Shown: positions 53,881 through 63,462, counted from the stretch's first letter. The stretch is 64,000 nt of DNA from Neomegalonema sp. (GCF_028688855.1 NZ_JAQTXI010000015.1:29478-93477); one strand, 5' to 3'. A program made the numbers and translations. The notes: generated from the sequence alone by a model not told the origin.

Positions 53881-54873
53881 TTATCTGGTTCCGCCGCGCC
53901 GGAGCTGGTCGGCGTAGACGGCCACGATGATGATCGCGCCGGTGATCACGGTCTGCCATTCCGGCGCGACCGAGAGGATCCGCAGGCCGTTGGTCAGCAC
54001 CGAGATGATCAGCGCGCCGATCAGCGTGCCGAGGATGGTGCCGCGCCCTCCCGCGAGGGAGGTGCCGCCGATGACCACCGCCGCGATGGCGTCCAGCTCG
54101 TAGCCCTGCCCGAGGGCGGGTTGAGCCGAATTCAGACGGCTGGCGATGAGCAGTCCGGCCACGCCGCAGATGGCGCCCGCGAGGGCGTAGATGGCCATCT
54201 TCCAGCGGTCGACGTTCACGCCCGAGAGCCGGACGGCCTCTTCGTTGGACCCGAGCGCGAAGCAGTAGCGCCCCAGCACCGTCCGCGCGAGGATGTAGCT
54301 CGCCGCCCCCGCCACGAGGAAGAGGATCAGCACCCCGTTCGGCAGAGGCAGAGCCGGCAGGATCTTCCCGACGAGGCTGCCTTGCGAGATCTCGGTGAAG
54401 CCGGGGGTGTCGTTGAAGTAGATCGGGCGGCCGCCGGTGACGATCAGCGACAGGCCCTTCAGGATCAGCATCACGCCGAGCGTGGCGATGAAGGGCGGGA
54501 TCTTCATCTTCGCGACGAAGGTTCCCGAGGCCAGCCCCACCAGAGCCCCCGTCCCCAGCGCGGCCAGCACGCCCAGAGGCAGGGGCACGCCGCCCCAGGT
54601 CAGGACCACGCCCGTCATGACGGCGCAGAAGGTCATGAGCGTGCCGACGCTCAGGTCGATGCCGCCGGTGATGATGACCAGGGTGGCCGCCACCGCAAGG
54701 ACTCCGTTCACCGAAGTCGCCTGGAGGATCGACATCATGTTGGTGGTCTGCATGAAGTTCGGCGAGGCGAGCGAGAAGCCGATCAGCAGGGCGATCAGAC
54801 TGGCGAAGGCCAGAAGCTTCTGCTGCGCGGCGCCCGAGATCAGGGTCCTGGTTTCGGTCGATGGGTTCGGCAT
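53881..54873 (-). CDS. CUT2-type sugar ABC permease (RbsC-like)
   Basis: The 330-residue inner-membrane protein has about eight to ten spans and the family motifs TLVIITGGIDLSVGTLM, SGVNVDRWKMAIYALAGAICGVAGLL and GYELDAIAAVVIGGTSLAGGRGTILGTLIGA. It is presumably a homodimeric pore of the fucose importer, 29 bases upstream of the binding-protein gene. Confidence 0.93.
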   Translation of the reverse strand: MPNPSTETRTLISGAAQQKLLAFASLIALLIGFSLASPNFMQTTNMMSILQATSVNGVLAVAATLVIITGGIDLSVGTLMTFCAVMTGVVLTWGGVPLPLGVLAALGTGALVGLASGTFVAKMKIPPFIATLGVMLILKGLSLIVTGGRPIYFNDTPGFTEISQGSLVGKILPALPLPNGVLILFLVAGAASYILARTVLGRYCFALGSNEEAVRLSGVNVDRWKMAIYALAGAICGVAGLLIASRLNSAQPALGQGYELDAIAAVVIGGTSLAGGRGTILGTLIGALIISVLTNGLRILSVAPEWQTVITGAIIIVAVYADQLRRGGTR

Positions 54874-54886
54874 GGGGGTTCGTCCC

Positions 54887-56395
54887 TTATCCTGTCGCTT
54901 GCGCCGACTCGCGGCGGATCGCCAGAGCCATGATCTCTTCCTGACTCGCGCCGCCCGGCAGGAAGCCGGTCAGACGCCCCTCGCACATCACCGCGATCCG
55001 GTGCGACAGACGCAGGATCTCCGGCAATTCGCTGGAGATGACGATGATCGCCTTGCCTGCGGCGGCCAGCTCCTCCAGCAGGCGGTAGATCTCGGCCTTC
55101 GCCCCGACGTCCACGCCGCGCGTAGGTTCGTCGAAGATCAGAACCTCGCAATCGCGCAGCAGCCACTTCGCGATGACCACCTTCTGCTGATTGCCGCCCG
55201 AGAGCAGCCGCGCCTCCTGAAGATCCGAAGGCGTGCGGATGCTCAGCGTCCTGATGTAGTCGCGGGCGATCCGCGCCAGAGCCCCTTCGTCGATGCGCCC
55301 GAGGCGGTCGGCGTGGCGCGAGAGGCTGGTCATGGCGACGTTGGCCCGGACGTCCATCCCCAGCGCGAGGCCGAATTGCTTGCGGTCCTCGGAGAGATAG
55401 CCGATTCCGGCGGCCACGGCGTCCTTCGGGCTGCGGATCTCGACGGGGCGCCCCTGCACGAGGATCTCGCCCGAGTCGCGCGGATCGGCGCCGAAGATCG
55501 CCCGCGCGACTTCGGTGCGTCCGGCGCCCATCAGCCCCGCGAAGCCGAGGATCTCGCCCTTCTTCAGGCTGAAGCTCACGTCGCGCAGATCGGGACGGCG
55601 GCTGATTCCGCGCACTTCGAGCGCGGTCTCCGCCCGGGAGAGATCGGGCGCCGGGGGGCGTTCATCCGAAATCTCGCGGCCGACCATCATCGAGATGATC
55701 TTCGAGATGGGAGTCTCGGCCGCCGCGACCGTGCCGACCCAGGCGCCGTCGCGCATGACGGTGACGCGGTCGGCGATGCGCTTGATCTCGTCCATCTTGT
55801 GGCTGATGTAGACGATCCCCACGCCCTCCGCCTTGAGCTGGCGGATGATGGCGAAGAGGTCGGCGATCTCGGCGTCGTTGAGGGCGGCGGTGGGCTCGTC
55901 CATGATCAGCGCGCGCGAGCGATGCGACAGCGCCTTGGCGATCTCGACCATCTGCTGACGCGCGATGGTCAGCCGCCCGACCAGGGCGCGCGGATCCATG
56001 GGGGCCTTCATGCTGCGGAAGAGCGCGGCGGTCTCCTCGTTGAGGCGCTTCTCGTCGAGCCGCCCGAAGGAGAGGCGCGGCTCTCGACCGATCCAGATGT
56101 TCTGGGCGACGGTGAGGTCGCGCATCAGGGCGAGCTCCTGATGGATGATGCCGATCCCGAGATCCTGCGCCGCCCTGGGCGAGGTCAGGAGGGCCTCGCG
56201 CCCCTCGACGAGGATGCGCCCGCCATCCGGGACGTAGACTCCGGAGAGGCATTTCATCAGCGTGGATTTCCCCGCGCCGTTCTCGCCCATCAGCGCATGG
56301 ACCTCGCCCGGACGCAGATCGAAATTCACGCCCTTGAGCGCATGGACTCCGGGGAAGCGCTTGTCGATTCCCTCCATCCTGATGAGATCAGCCAT
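54887..56395 (-). CDS. CUT2-type sugar ABC ATPase with two nucleotide-binding domains
   Basis: The 502-residue cytoplasmic ATPase duplicates the ABC domain. The first half has Walker [10 protein letters not shown], signature [15 protein letters not shown] and [14 protein letters not shown]. The second half has the degenerate Walker [10 protein letters not shown] usual for RbsA/AraG-type proteins, plus [17 protein letters not shown] and [14 protein letters not shown]. It overlaps the fuconolactonase gene by eight bases and drives the fucose importer. Confidence 0.94.
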   Translation of the reverse strand: MADLIRMEGIDKRFPGVHALKGVNFDLRPGEVHALMGENGAGKSTLMKCLSGVYVPDGGRILVEGREALLTSPRAAQDLGIGIIHQELALMRDLTVAQNIWIGREPRLSFGRLDEKRLNEETAALFRSMKAPMDPRALVGRLTIARQQMVEIAKALSHRSRALIMDEPTAALNDAEIADLFAIIRQLKAEGVGIVYISHKMDEIKRIADRVTVMRDGAWVGTVAAAETPISKIISMMVGREISDERPPAPDLSRAETALEVRGISRRPDLRDVSFSLKKGEILGFAGLMGAGRTEVARAIFGADPRDSGEILVQGRPVEIRSPKDAVAAGIGYLSEDRKQFGLALGMDVRANVAMTSLSRHADRLGRIDEGALARIARDYIRTLSIRTPSDLQEARLLSGGNQQKVVIAKWLLRDCEVLIFDEPTRGVDVGAKAEIYRLLEELAAAGKAIIVISSELPEILRLSHRIAVMCEGRLTGFLPGGASQEEIMALAIRRESAQATG

Positions 56396-57218
56396 GATCC
56401 GCCCCGTAGAACCGCGCGGCGTTCGCGCCCAGGATTCCCGCGCGCTCGGCGAGGGAGAGATCGCGCAGGAGCGCTTCGGTCAGACGCAGCCAGTCTTCGT
56501 AGGAGGCCGCGAGGGTGAGCACCGGCCAGTCGCTGCCCCAGATCAGCCGTTCGGCGCCGAACAGCTCCAGCAGAGGGTCGAAGACCGCATGCAGGGCGGG
56601 CAGGGGGTCCCTGCGCTGTTCGGGCGAGAACTCGGTCAGCAGCCCCGAGAGCTTGCAGTGGACCTGCGGATGCGCCGCCAGAGCCGCCATGCCTGCGCGC
56701 CAGGCCGTCAGCTCGCCCGGCTGCGGCTTGGCGGCGTGGTCGATCACGAGCGGAAGATCCGGATGCGCGGCGGCGAAGGCCTCCAGAACGCCCAGATGAC
56801 GCTCCGTCGCGAGGGCGTCGAAGCGCAGGCCGAGGGCCTTCAGCGTCGCCAGAGCCTCCGGGCGGGGGGCGGTCAGGAGCCAGTCCGTGCGCGCGATGTC
56901 CTGGAGCATGGGCCGCACGCCCTTGAATTTCGGATCGGCGGTCAGATGGCGCAGATCCTCGGCGGCCTCGGGCGAGGCGAGGTCCACCCAGCCCACCACG
57001 CCCTTGATGCGCGGATTCCCGCGCGCGAGGTCGAGCAGGAACTCCGTCTCGGCGAGGGAATCCGCCGCCTGCACGAGGATGACCTCGGCGTCGTCGGGGG
57101 CGTGCTCCGGCAGGAAGTCGCGCCGCAGGGGCTGCAGGGCGCCGCCTTCGCCCGCGAGCCAGCGATAATCTCCGCGATCCAGCCGCCAGAGATGACGATG
57201 AGCGTCGAGGATCCGCAT
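56388..57218 (-). CDS. L-fuconolactonase (amidohydrolase family)
   Basis: The 276-residue TIM-barrel amidohydrolase hydrolyses L-fuconolactone to L-fuconate. It begins [21 protein letters not shown] with the metal-site HxH-like DAHRHLW and keeps [20 protein letters not shown] and IWGSDWPVL with the catalytic Asp. The operon order (lactonase, importer, hydrolase, dehydratase, dehydrogenase) supports the assignment. Length is normal for the family. Confidence 0.92.
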   Translation of the reverse strand: MRILDAHRHLWRLDRGDYRWLAGEGGALQPLRRDFLPEHAPDDAEVILVQAADSLAETEFLLDLARGNPRIKGVVGWVDLASPEAAEDLRHLTADPKFKGVRPMLQDIARTDWLLTAPRPEALATLKALGLRFDALATERHLGVLEAFAAAHPDLPLVIDHAAKPQPGELTAWRAGMAALAAHPQVHCKLSGLLTEFSPEQRRDPLPALHAVFDPLLELFGAERLIWGSDWPVLTLAASYEDWLRLTEALLRDLSLAERAGILGANAARFYGADHG

Positions 57219-57255
57219 CTCCAGGCCTCCTTCCGGAATTCCGCGCGGCTGGGGG

Positions 57256-57993
57256 TCAGATGGTGACGCCGCCGTCCACGAGGACGGCCTGCCCGCTGAC
57301 GAAGCGGCTCTCGTCGGAGAGAAGATAGACCACCATCGGCGCGATGTCCTCGACCGTCGCGAGGCGTCCCATGGGCTGGCGGGCGATGAAGTCCTTTTCG
57401 GCCTGGACCGGATCGGCGGCGGCGGCGATGCGTCCGCGCAGCGAGGGCGTGTCCACCGTGCCGGGGCAGAGCGCGTTGCAGCGGAGCCCCTGCCTGACGA
57501 AATCCGCCGCCACGGCCTTGGTCAGCCCGATGACGGCGGCCTTGGTCGCGCCATAGGCGGTCCGGTTGGGAAAACCTTTGATCGAGGAGGCCATGGAGGC
57601 CATGTTCAGGATGCTGGCGGTTCCGGTCTCGGCGGCCCTGGCGAGCATCCCCGGCAAACAGGCCCGCGTGAGCCGCATCATGGCCGTCACGTTGAGGTCG
57701 AGGCTGAAGGCCCAGGCCTCGTCGGAGATCTCGAGGATCGTTCCGTGATGGACGAAGCCCGCGCAGTTGAAGAGTCCGTCCAGCGGCCCGACCTCGGCGG
57801 CCGTCGCGAGGACGGCGGCGGGATCGGTCACATCCAGCGGACGCGCCTCGATTCCGTCGAGGCCCTTGAGCAGATCGGGGTTCAGATCGGTGGCGACGAC
57901 TCTTGCGCCTTCGGCCGCGCAGGCGAGCGCGCTCGCCCGTCCGATGCCCTGGCCCGCCGCCGTGATCAGAATCGTCTTGCCCTTGAGCCGCAT
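57256..57993 (-). CDS. 2-keto-3-deoxy-L-fuconate dehydrogenase (SDR family)
   Basis: The start at 57993 (MRLKGKTILITAAGQGIGRAS) has GGGAGGATCC upstream; the open frame from 58122 reads through the promoter and is rejected. The 245-residue short-chain dehydrogenase has TAAGQGIG, DLNPDLLKGL (NAD-preferring Asp), NCAG, NMASMASSIKGFPNRTAYGATK and VDGGVTI. It should oxidise 2-keto-3-deoxy-L-fuconate at C4. It is the first gene of the leftward fucose operon, divergent from an IclR regulator gene. Confidence 0.9.
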   Translation of the reverse strand: MRLKGKTILITAAGQGIGRASALACAAEGARVVATDLNPDLLKGLDGIEARPLDVTDPAAVLATAAEVGPLDGLFNCAGFVHHGTILEISDEAWAFSLDLNVTAMMRLTRACLPGMLARAAETGTASILNMASMASSIKGFPNRTAYGATKAAVIGLTKAVAADFVRQGLRCNALCPGTVDTPSLRGRIAAAADPVQAEKDFIARQPMGRLATVEDIAPMVVYLLSDESRFVSGQAVLVDGGVTI

Positions 57994-58041
57994 CGGGATC
58001 CTCCCAGATCCTGCGCTCCTTTCCGGATGCGCATTTCTTAT

Positions 58042-58066
58042 ATGAACTATATATTCACAGATGAAC
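58042..58066. promoter_or_regulatory. Fucose operon promoter region with candidate IclR operator
   Basis: An AT-rich stretch in an otherwise GC-rich gap holds direct repeats ATGAAC (58042 and 58061) and an inverted repeat TGAA-N7-TTCA (58043-58057). On the minus strand TTCATC, 17 bases, TATAAG is a fair promoter for the fucose operon. Divergence from the IclR gene makes this the natural regulator site. Confidence 0.55.
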
Positions 58067-58133
58067 GCTTGACGCAAGGGTTTATTTCGGCTGGATTTCA
58101 CCGGGGCCAGGCCGAACCGCAACGGGGAGACGC

Positions 58134-58946
58134 ATGACGCTGCAAGAGGACATGGAGGAGATCGAGGGGGGGGGCTCCTCCTCGGGCCGCTATCGCGCTC
58201 CGGCGCTCGACAAGGGTCTGGACATCCTGGAGATTCTCGCCGCGCAGACGGGCGGGATGACCCGCGCCGAGCTGGTCAAGGCGATGGGGCGGGGCCCTTC
58301 CGAGATCTACCGGATGCTGGAGCGTCTGGTGGCGCGGGGCTATGTGGCGCGCATCGAGGGCGGCGACCGCTACGCGCTGTCGATGAAGCTCTTTCTGCTT
58401 GCGCACAGCCACCCGCCCTTGCGGCGGATGGCGGCTCAGGCTCAGCCGCTGATGGACCGCTTCGCGCTGGAGACCCAGCAATCCTGTCATCTGGTGTTGC
58501 CGGAGGCGGGGGTGGGGATCGTGACGGCTCAGGCCAGCCCCAGGGCGCATTGGGAGTTCCGGGTGCGGGTGGGGGCTCAGATCGACCTCTTCGAGACGGG
58601 ATCGGGACAGACCCTGCTCGCCTTCCAGCGCCCCGAGCGCCGCGCCGAGACCCTCGCGCAATGGGGCGTCTCCGATGCGGAGGCGCGTCTTGCGCCCCTG
58701 CTCGGGCATCTGGACGAGGTGGCGGCTCAGGGCTGGCGCGAAGCGCCGTCGCGGCAGCTGGTGGGCGTGATCGACCTGAGCGCGCCGGTCTTCGGGCCTC
58801 ACGGCGAGGCGGCGGCGGCGCTGACCTGCGCCTACATCGCCCATTACCATGACGCGCCGCCGGTCGGCAGGGCGGAGACTCTGGAGAAGCTCCTGACCAT
58901 GACGCGGGCGCTCTCTCTGCCGGGGCGCGACGAGGCGGCCGACTGA
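58134..58946 (+). CDS. IclR-family regulator of fucose catabolism
   Basis: The 270-residue protein has an N-terminal winged helix (ALDKGLDILEILAAQTGGMTRAELVKAMGRGPSEIYRMLERLVARGYV) and a C-terminal IclR effector domain (SCHLVLPEAGVGIVTAQ, SGQTLLAFQRPERR, ISAP-like LSAPVFGPHGEAAAAL). It lies divergent to the fucose operon with a shared promoter region, so it most likely responds to L-fucose or an intermediate. The sign of control cannot be told from sequence. Confidence 0.9.
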   Translation: MTLQEDMEEIEGGGSSSGRYRAPALDKGLDILEILAAQTGGMTRAELVKAMGRGPSEIYRMLERLVARGYVARIEGGDRYALSMKLFLLAHSHPPLRRMAAQAQPLMDRFALETQQSCHLVLPEAGVGIVTAQASPRAHWEFRVRVGAQIDLFETGSGQTLLAFQRPERRAETLAQWGVSDAEARLAPLLGHLDEVAAQGWREAPSRQLVGVIDLSAPVFGPHGEAAAALTCAYIAHYHDAPPVGRAETLEKLLTMTRALSLPGRDEAAD

Positions 58947-58957
58947 CGGGGCGGAGC

Positions 58958-58987
58958 CTCGGGGCCCGGCGGCTCGGGGCCCGGCGG
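58958..58987. repeat. Two tandem copies of a 15-bp unit
   Basis: CTCGGGGCCCGGCGG occurs twice head to tail in the 42-base gap between the convergent iclR and fucU genes; each copy contains the palindrome GGGGCCC-like core. Probably a slippage duplication. Confidence 0.6.
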
Positions 58988-58988
58988 C

Positions 58989-59423
58989 TCAGGGGTTGAT
59001 CACGCCCTTGCGCAGGATGAAGTTTCCATAGGGCCGCGTTTCGGCGGTGCGGAGGATCGCGTAGGCCTTGCGGGCGCGGTCGTAGAAGGCGAAGCGCTCC
59101 AGCGAGGCCGAGGCGACGCCCTCCGCCCCGAAGAGCGGTTCGGCCAGGGCGACGGCCTCGGGAACGGCGGCCGGATCCCCCACGACCTGCATGGTGAGCA
59201 CGGGGTCGGGCTCGTGGCCGTCGAGGGGCAGCAGCGAGAGCACGGCCTTCAGGGCGCGCAGGGCGTCGCAATCCATGCGCAGGGCCCGCCCGAGGACGGT
59301 CGAGCGCGCCACGGATTCCGCCGGGAAATTCGCGTCGCAAAGCACGATCTCGTCGCCGTGGCCCATGGAGGCGAGCGCGGCGAGCGTTTCCGGTCCGAGC
59401 ATCGGATCCAGACCCTTGAGCAT
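58989..59423 (-). CDS. fucU: L-fucose mutarotase (RbsD/FucU family)
   Basis: The 144-residue protein starts MLKGLDPMLGPETLAALASMGHGDEIVLCDANFPAES. The MGHGD histidine, DANFPA and the C-terminal YGNFILRKGV are diagnostic of FucU, which interconverts alpha- and beta-L-fucose for the dehydrogenase. It is separated from the fucose operon by the IclR gene and lies 85 bases downstream of a GntR gene, so it may be transcribed from that side. Confidence 0.93.
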   Translation of the reverse strand: MLKGLDPMLGPETLAALASMGHGDEIVLCDANFPAESVARSTVLGRALRMDCDALRALKAVLSLLPLDGHEPDPVLTMQVVGDPAAVPEAVALAEPLFGAEGVASASLERFAFYDRARKAYAILRTAETRPYGNFILRKGVINP

Positions 59424-59508
59424 CTTCAGGCCTCCTTGCGGCGCGGGAAGGCCGTCCGGATCTCCGGCGGCCTGGGGCGGGGGATCCTCGCGCCGGAGGC
59501 GGGGTCGG

Positions 59509-60282
59509 TCAAGCGCCCTCCTGCTCGGGCGAGAGGTCTTCGCGCTTGCGCCGGAGGGACATGGTCAGCAGGCCCTGACGGATGTTGTCGATATGGGCGC
59601 GCATGGCCTCGGCGGCCTCGGCGTGACGCCCGCTCCGGCAGAGGTCGAGCAGGGCGCGATGCTCGGCGACGGCGCGTTCGCGGGCCCCGGGGACGCCCAG
59701 AAGCTGGATCCGGGTGTGCAGGTCGCATTCCGTCAGCAGATTGGCGACGAGGACCATGGTCCTGGGGCTCGCGGCGTGCCGGTGGAGCCGCATGTGGAAG
59801 TCCCTGTTGAGGCCGCTCCATCTGGCGACGTCATGGCTGTCGAGCGGCTGGGCCAGAGAGAGGGCGTATTGCTCCTGGACATGTTCGAGCGCGGCGAAAT
59901 CCCCGGCGGTGAGCTTGCCGATGGAGCGCGCCATCAGCCAGGGCTCCATGAGGCTGCGCATGGAGAACAATTCGTCGATCTCGTCGAAGGTGAGCTCGGC
60001 CACCACCGCGCCGCGATGGGGAGACATGCGGATCAGGCCTTCCTTCTCCAGCATGAGGAAGGCCTCGCGCAGGGGGATGCGGCTCATGCCGAACTCCCGG
60101 GCGAGCGCCTCCTGACGCAGCTGGAAGCCCGGCGGATAATCCGCGTTGAGGATCCTCTCGCGCAGCTCCTCGAGGGCGGCCATGGCCATGGTCCGATGCT
60201 GCATGCTCTTGCCGACGCCCATGGCCCTGGGCCCCGTCTCCAGCCCGGGATGCGGTCCGAGGGCCTCGGTCTCGTCGGTCAT
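59509..60282 (-). CDS. GntR/FadR-subfamily regulator with FCD domain
   Basis: The start at 60282 has GGAGGACAAG upstream. The 257-residue protein has an N-terminal winged helix (LEELRERILNADYPPGFQLRQEALAREFGMSRIPLREAFLMLEKEGLI) and an all-helical FCD domain with the metal/ligand histidines (NRDFHMRLHRHA, EHRALLDLCRSGRHAEAAEAMRAHI). It follows the TRAP transporter genes on the same strand, and a hydroxyproline epimerase remnant lies beyond. It probably controls uptake of hydroxyproline or another carboxylate. Confidence 0.9.
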   Translation of the reverse strand: MTDETEALGPHPGLETGPRAMGVGKSMQHRTMAMAALEELRERILNADYPPGFQLRQEALAREFGMSRIPLREAFLMLEKEGLIRMSPHRGAVVAELTFDEIDELFSMRSLMEPWLMARSIGKLTAGDFAALEHVQEQYALSLAQPLDSHDVARWSGLNRDFHMRLHRHAASPRTMVLVANLLTECDLHTRIQLLGVPGARERAVAEHRALLDLCRSGRHAEAAEAMRAHIDNIRQGLLTMSLRRKREDLSPEQEGA

Positions 60283-60327
60283 GAAACTTGTCCTCCATGC
60301 TGGGCGGCGGCTCTGACGACGGCCGTC

Positions 60328-60357
60328 GGCCCCGGCGAAGCGTTCTACGCCGGGGCC
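60328..60357. terminator. 10-bp hairpin after the TRAP operon
   Basis: GGCCCCGGCG and CGCCGGGGCC pair perfectly over a 10-base loop, 53 bases beyond the dctP stop and 46 bases before the gntR start. There is no T-run on the minus strand, so termination strength is uncertain. Confidence 0.45.
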
Positions 60358-60409
60358 TTCTCTGCTGCAACGCGCGCGGGAGCGGCGCGAAGCCGCCCCC
60401 TCCGCCGGC

Positions 60410-61396
60410 TCAGAGGCTGGCGCCGATCTCGCGCAGCCGCTCGATGACCGGGGCCTTGGGGAGCCAGATCTTGTCGAAGGCCGTGATGAGGTCGGTGGTG
60501 TCCTCCTGCCGGATCTCGTGCATGGGCACGCCGGTTTCGCGGAACTTCTCGATCAGGGCGGGTTCTTCTCCGGCGAGGCTGTCGATCTGCTCGTCGAGGA
60601 CGGTCGTGACCGTCTCGGCGATCAGCGTGCGGTCCGCTTCGGCCATGCCCCTCCAGACGCGTCCGGAGGCCACCGCCGCCGCGGGCATGAAGAGCGCGTT
60701 CATCCGCAGGATGGATTTCGCCACCTTGTCGAAACGCTGGTTCCACGAGAATTCGATGTCCGCTTCGAGCCCGTCGACCTGGCCGTTCGACATGGCGTCG
60801 AAGACCTGGGGCGTGGGAATGGGCGTCGGGGCGGCGCCGAGGAGCTGGTAGAAGTCGCGATAGACCGGCGTCGGATTGATGCGCAGCTTCATGCCGTTCA
60901 GTCCGCCGAGATTCTCGATGGGTCTGGCCGAGAAGACCGTGCGCATGCCGGTGATCGCCCAGCCGAGGCCGATGGTTCCGGTCTCCTGGGGCAGCACGTC
61001 GAAGAGCTTCAGCACCTCGGGGTGGCGGACGAATTTCGCCACGGCGTCGGTCGAGCGCACCAGATAGGGCGCGTTGATCGCGGCGATGTGGTTCACCCGC
61101 GAGCCGAGTTCGGCGGCCTGGATGAAGCCCATGTCCACGGCGCCGGACTGCAGCTGCTGCATCATCGCCGGTTCGTTGCCGAGCTGGCCGGAATGGAAGA
61201 CGGCCATGTCGAGCCGTCCGTCCGTCCGCTCCTTGAGCAGCTCGGCCAGACGCAGGGCGGCGTCGTTCCAGGAATGCCCGACGGGCGTGATCAGTCCGAG
61301 ACGCATCTGGGTGCTCTGGGCGCGCGCGACCATCGGCGCGGCGAGGGTCGAGGCGGCGGCGCCGACGAGCAGCTGACGACGGGAGAGCTTGAACAT
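60410..61396 (-). CDS. dctP: TRAP transporter solute-binding protein DctP
   Basis: The 328-residue periplasmic binding protein has a twin-arginine-like signal (SRRQLLVGAAAS, cleavage near ARA-QS). DctP features follow: LAELLKERTDGRLDMAVFHSGQLG, MMQQLQSGAVDMGF, LKLRINPTPVYRDFYQLLGAAPTPIPTPQVFDAMSNGQVDGLE with the conserved Arg that grips the ligand carboxylate (MKLRIN). It works with the DctQ and DctM proteins encoded upstream. The ligand is a carboxylate; hydroxyproline is suggested by the nearby epimerase remnant. Confidence 0.93.
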   Translation of the reverse strand: MFKLSRRQLLVGAAASTLAAPMVARAQSTQMRLGLITPVGHSWNDAALRLAELLKERTDGRLDMAVFHSGQLGNEPAMMQQLQSGAVDMGFIQAAELGSRVNHIAAINAPYLVRSTDAVAKFVRHPEVLKLFDVLPQETGTIGLGWAITGMRTVFSARPIENLGGLNGMKLRINPTPVYRDFYQLLGAAPTPIPTPQVFDAMSNGQVDGLEADIEFSWNQRFDKVAKSILRMNALFMPAAAVASGRVWRGMAEADRTLIAETVTTVLDEQIDSLAGEEPALIEKFRETGVPMHEIRQEDTTDLITAFDKIWLPKAPVIERLREIGASL

Positions 61397-61417
61397 GGTG
61401 TTGTCCTCCGGATTGTT

Positions 61418-62683
61418 CTAGTTGACGAAGATCAGCGAAAGGGACGGGAAGACCGACAGGATCACCAGCAGCACGCAGGAGATCAGGAAGAAGGGCATGG
61501 TCACGAGGAACATCCTGCCCGGATTGGCGCCCGTCGCGGCGGCGGCGACGAAGAAGCAGAGCCCCACCGGCGGCGACAGCAGGCCGAGCACCAGATTGAT
61601 CACCACCACCACGCCGAAATGATGGGGGTCGATGCCGTAGACTCCGGTGGCGATGGGCAGCAGGATCGGGACCGTCATGATGAGGCCGGGGATTCCGTCG
61701 ATCACCGTGCCGATGATCAGCAGGATGAGGTTGACCAGCAGCATGAAGACGATGGGGTCTCTGGCGACGGTCTGGATCCAGCCCGCGACCTCCTGGGGCA
61801 CCTTGCCGAAGACGAGGATCCACGACAGCACGCCCGCCGCCACCACCAGAAACAGCACGATGGCGGAGTAAAGTCCGGCGCGGGTCATGATGGCGGGCAG
61901 CTGCGAGAACTTGAGCTGCTTCGTCCAGAACCTGCCGATGATCAGCGCCATGACCGCGCCCACGGCGCCCGCTTCGGTCGCGCTGGCCACGCCCGAGAAG
62001 ATCGACCCCACGATGACGATGGGAATCGAGAGCGAGGGCAGAGCCGCCCGGACGGTGGCCGCGCGCTGCCGGAGGGTCTGGGGCTCGCTTCTCGGGAATT
62101 TCTGGCGATGCCCGATGATCGCGATCACCACGCAGAAGAGGGCGGTCAGGATCAGCCCCGGCACGAGCCCCGCCATGAGCATGTCGGAGACCGACACCTG
62201 CGCCATGACGCTGTAGACCACGAACATCACCGAAGGCGGCATGATCGAGCCGAGCATGCCGCCATAGGCGGTCAGGCCTGCGGCGAAGTCCTTGTCATAG
62301 CCCTTCTTCTCCATCTCGGGGACCATGATCTGCGACATGATCGCCACCTGGGCGGTGGCCGAACCGAGGATCGAGGCCACGAACATGTTGGCGATGGCGT
62401 TGACGTAGGCCAGGCCGCCGCGCAGGGATCCGACGAAGGCCATGGCCATGTCGACGATCTTCTTCGTGATGCCGCCCGCGTTCATGATCTCGCCGATGAG
62501 CACGAACAGAGGAATGGCGATCAGGCCGTAGCTGTCGACCGCGTTGAACATCTGGAGGGGGTAGCTCTGGAAGAGCACCGTATCGCCCGAGAAGACCACA
62601 TAGGCGATGGCCGCGACGCAGAGACAGAGCCCGATGGGGACTCCGACCATCATGACGGCGACGAAGACCAGAAACGTCAGCAT
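61418..62683 (-). CDS. dctM: TRAP transporter large permease DctM
   Basis: The start at 62683 shares one base with the dctQ stop (TGATG). The open frame from 63373 overlaps dctQ and is rejected. The 421-residue inner-membrane protein has about 12 spans and family motifs PLFVLIGEIMNAGGITKKIVDMAMAFVG, ATAQVAIMSQIMVPEMEKKGYDKDFAAGLTA, IMPPSVMFVVYSVMAQVSVSDMLMAGLVPG and GLLSPPVGLCFFVAAA. It uses a sodium gradient to import the ligand delivered by DctP. Confidence 0.94.
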   Translation of the reverse strand: MLTFLVFVAVMMVGVPIGLCLCVAAIAYVVFSGDTVLFQSYPLQMFNAVDSYGLIAIPLFVLIGEIMNAGGITKKIVDMAMAFVGSLRGGLAYVNAIANMFVASILGSATAQVAIMSQIMVPEMEKKGYDKDFAAGLTAYGGMLGSIMPPSVMFVVYSVMAQVSVSDMLMAGLVPGLILTALFCVVIAIIGHRQKFPRSEPQTLRQRAATVRAALPSLSIPIVIVGSIFSGVASATEAGAVGAVMALIIGRFWTKQLKFSQLPAIMTRAGLYSAIVLFLVVAAGVLSWILVFGKVPQEVAGWIQTVARDPIVFMLLVNLILLIIGTVIDGIPGLIMTVPILLPIATGVYGIDPHHFGVVVVINLVLGLLSPPVGLCFFVAAAATGANPGRMFLVTMPFFLISCVLLVILSVFPSLSLIFVN

Positions 62684-63303
62684 CAGTTCACCGCCTCTTC
62701 CGCATTGATGGCCAGATCGCGCGTGATCTTCTCGACGAGGCCGAGATCCTCCATGAGGTTGGCGAGGCCGTGGATGATCATGGAGAGCGCGAAGACCGGC
62801 AGGATCAGATAGAGGATCCAGGTCGCCCAGTTCAGGGTCTGCGTGCGCTCCGTGTACACGAAGTTGAAGGTCTCTCCGGCGAAGGCTCTGGCGTCGAAGC
62901 CCGCTCCGGCGATCCCGGGCGGATCGAACCAGAGCCAGCACATCGCCGCGAGGGCCAGCCCGAAGGCCACGACGATGATCGTGGAGAGGATGCGGCAGAT
63001 GCGGACTCCGCGCTCCGGAAGACGCTCGGTCATCATGGTCACGGCGAAATCCAGACGCAGGCGCGTCATGGTCGAGGCGCCGATGAAGGTCAGCCAGACC
63101 ATGCAATAGACGGCGAATTCGTCGATCCAGTAGAGCGGGGCGCCCAGATAGCGCGTCGCGACGTTCAGCAGGATCGCTCCGGCGAGGAGGCTGATCAGCA
63201 GCGTGACGGCGGCGCGCTCCAGACCCAGCAGGCCCTCCGAGAGTCTGACGACGACGTCCCATGGTCCGCGTCGCCGCCCCGCCGCATTCATGGCGCGTGG
63301 CAT
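62683..63303 (-). CDS. dctQ: TRAP transporter small permease DctQ
   Basis: The 206-residue protein has four hydrophobic spans and the DctQ pattern NVATRYLGAPLYWIDEFAVYCMVWLTFIGASTMTRLRLDFAV. The start at 63303 follows GGGGAG; the Met at residue 5 is an alternative. It is the first gene of the leftward dctQMP operon. The upstream gap holds an AT patch (63349-63363, ATGTATAAAAT) that could belong to its promoter or a GntR site, plus two hairpins. Confidence 0.88.
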   Translation of the reverse strand: MPRAMNAAGRRRGPWDVVVRLSEGLLGLERAAVTLLISLLAGAILLNVATRYLGAPLYWIDEFAVYCMVWLTFIGASTMTRLRLDFAVTMMTERLPERGVRICRILSTIIVVAFGLALAAMCWLWFDPPGIAGAGFDARAFAGETFNFVYTERTQTLNWATWILYLILPVFALSMIIHGLANLMEDLGLVEKITRDLAINAEEAVN

Positions 63304-63374
63304 GATGGATTCTCCCCCTGACGTTCTTGTCCTGATTTTCCTGAAGCGTGATGTATAAAATCGACGGTGTCAAC

Positions 63375-63412
63375 GCCGTCGCCGGGACGGGCGGCCGTTT
63401 CCCGGCGACGGC
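63375..63412. terminator. Perfect 13-bp hairpin between the epimerase remnant and dctQ
   Basis: GCCGTCGCCGGGA and TCCCGGCGACGGC pair perfectly over a 12-base loop. It would sit in the 3' region of the leftward epimerase transcript, before the dctQ promoter. No T-run follows. Confidence 0.5.
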
Positions 63413-63442
63413 TCAAGCAGGCTCGGGCGAATCCCCGTCCGG

Positions 63443-63462
63443 CCGCCTCCCCCGGGAGGCGG
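63443..63462. repeat. 8-bp hairpin near the epimerase stop
   Basis: CCGCCTCC and GGAGGCGG pair over CCCG, 60 bases after the epimerase stop on the minus strand. Together with the 13-bp hairpin it forms a double stem-loop in this 218-base gap. Confidence 0.45.
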
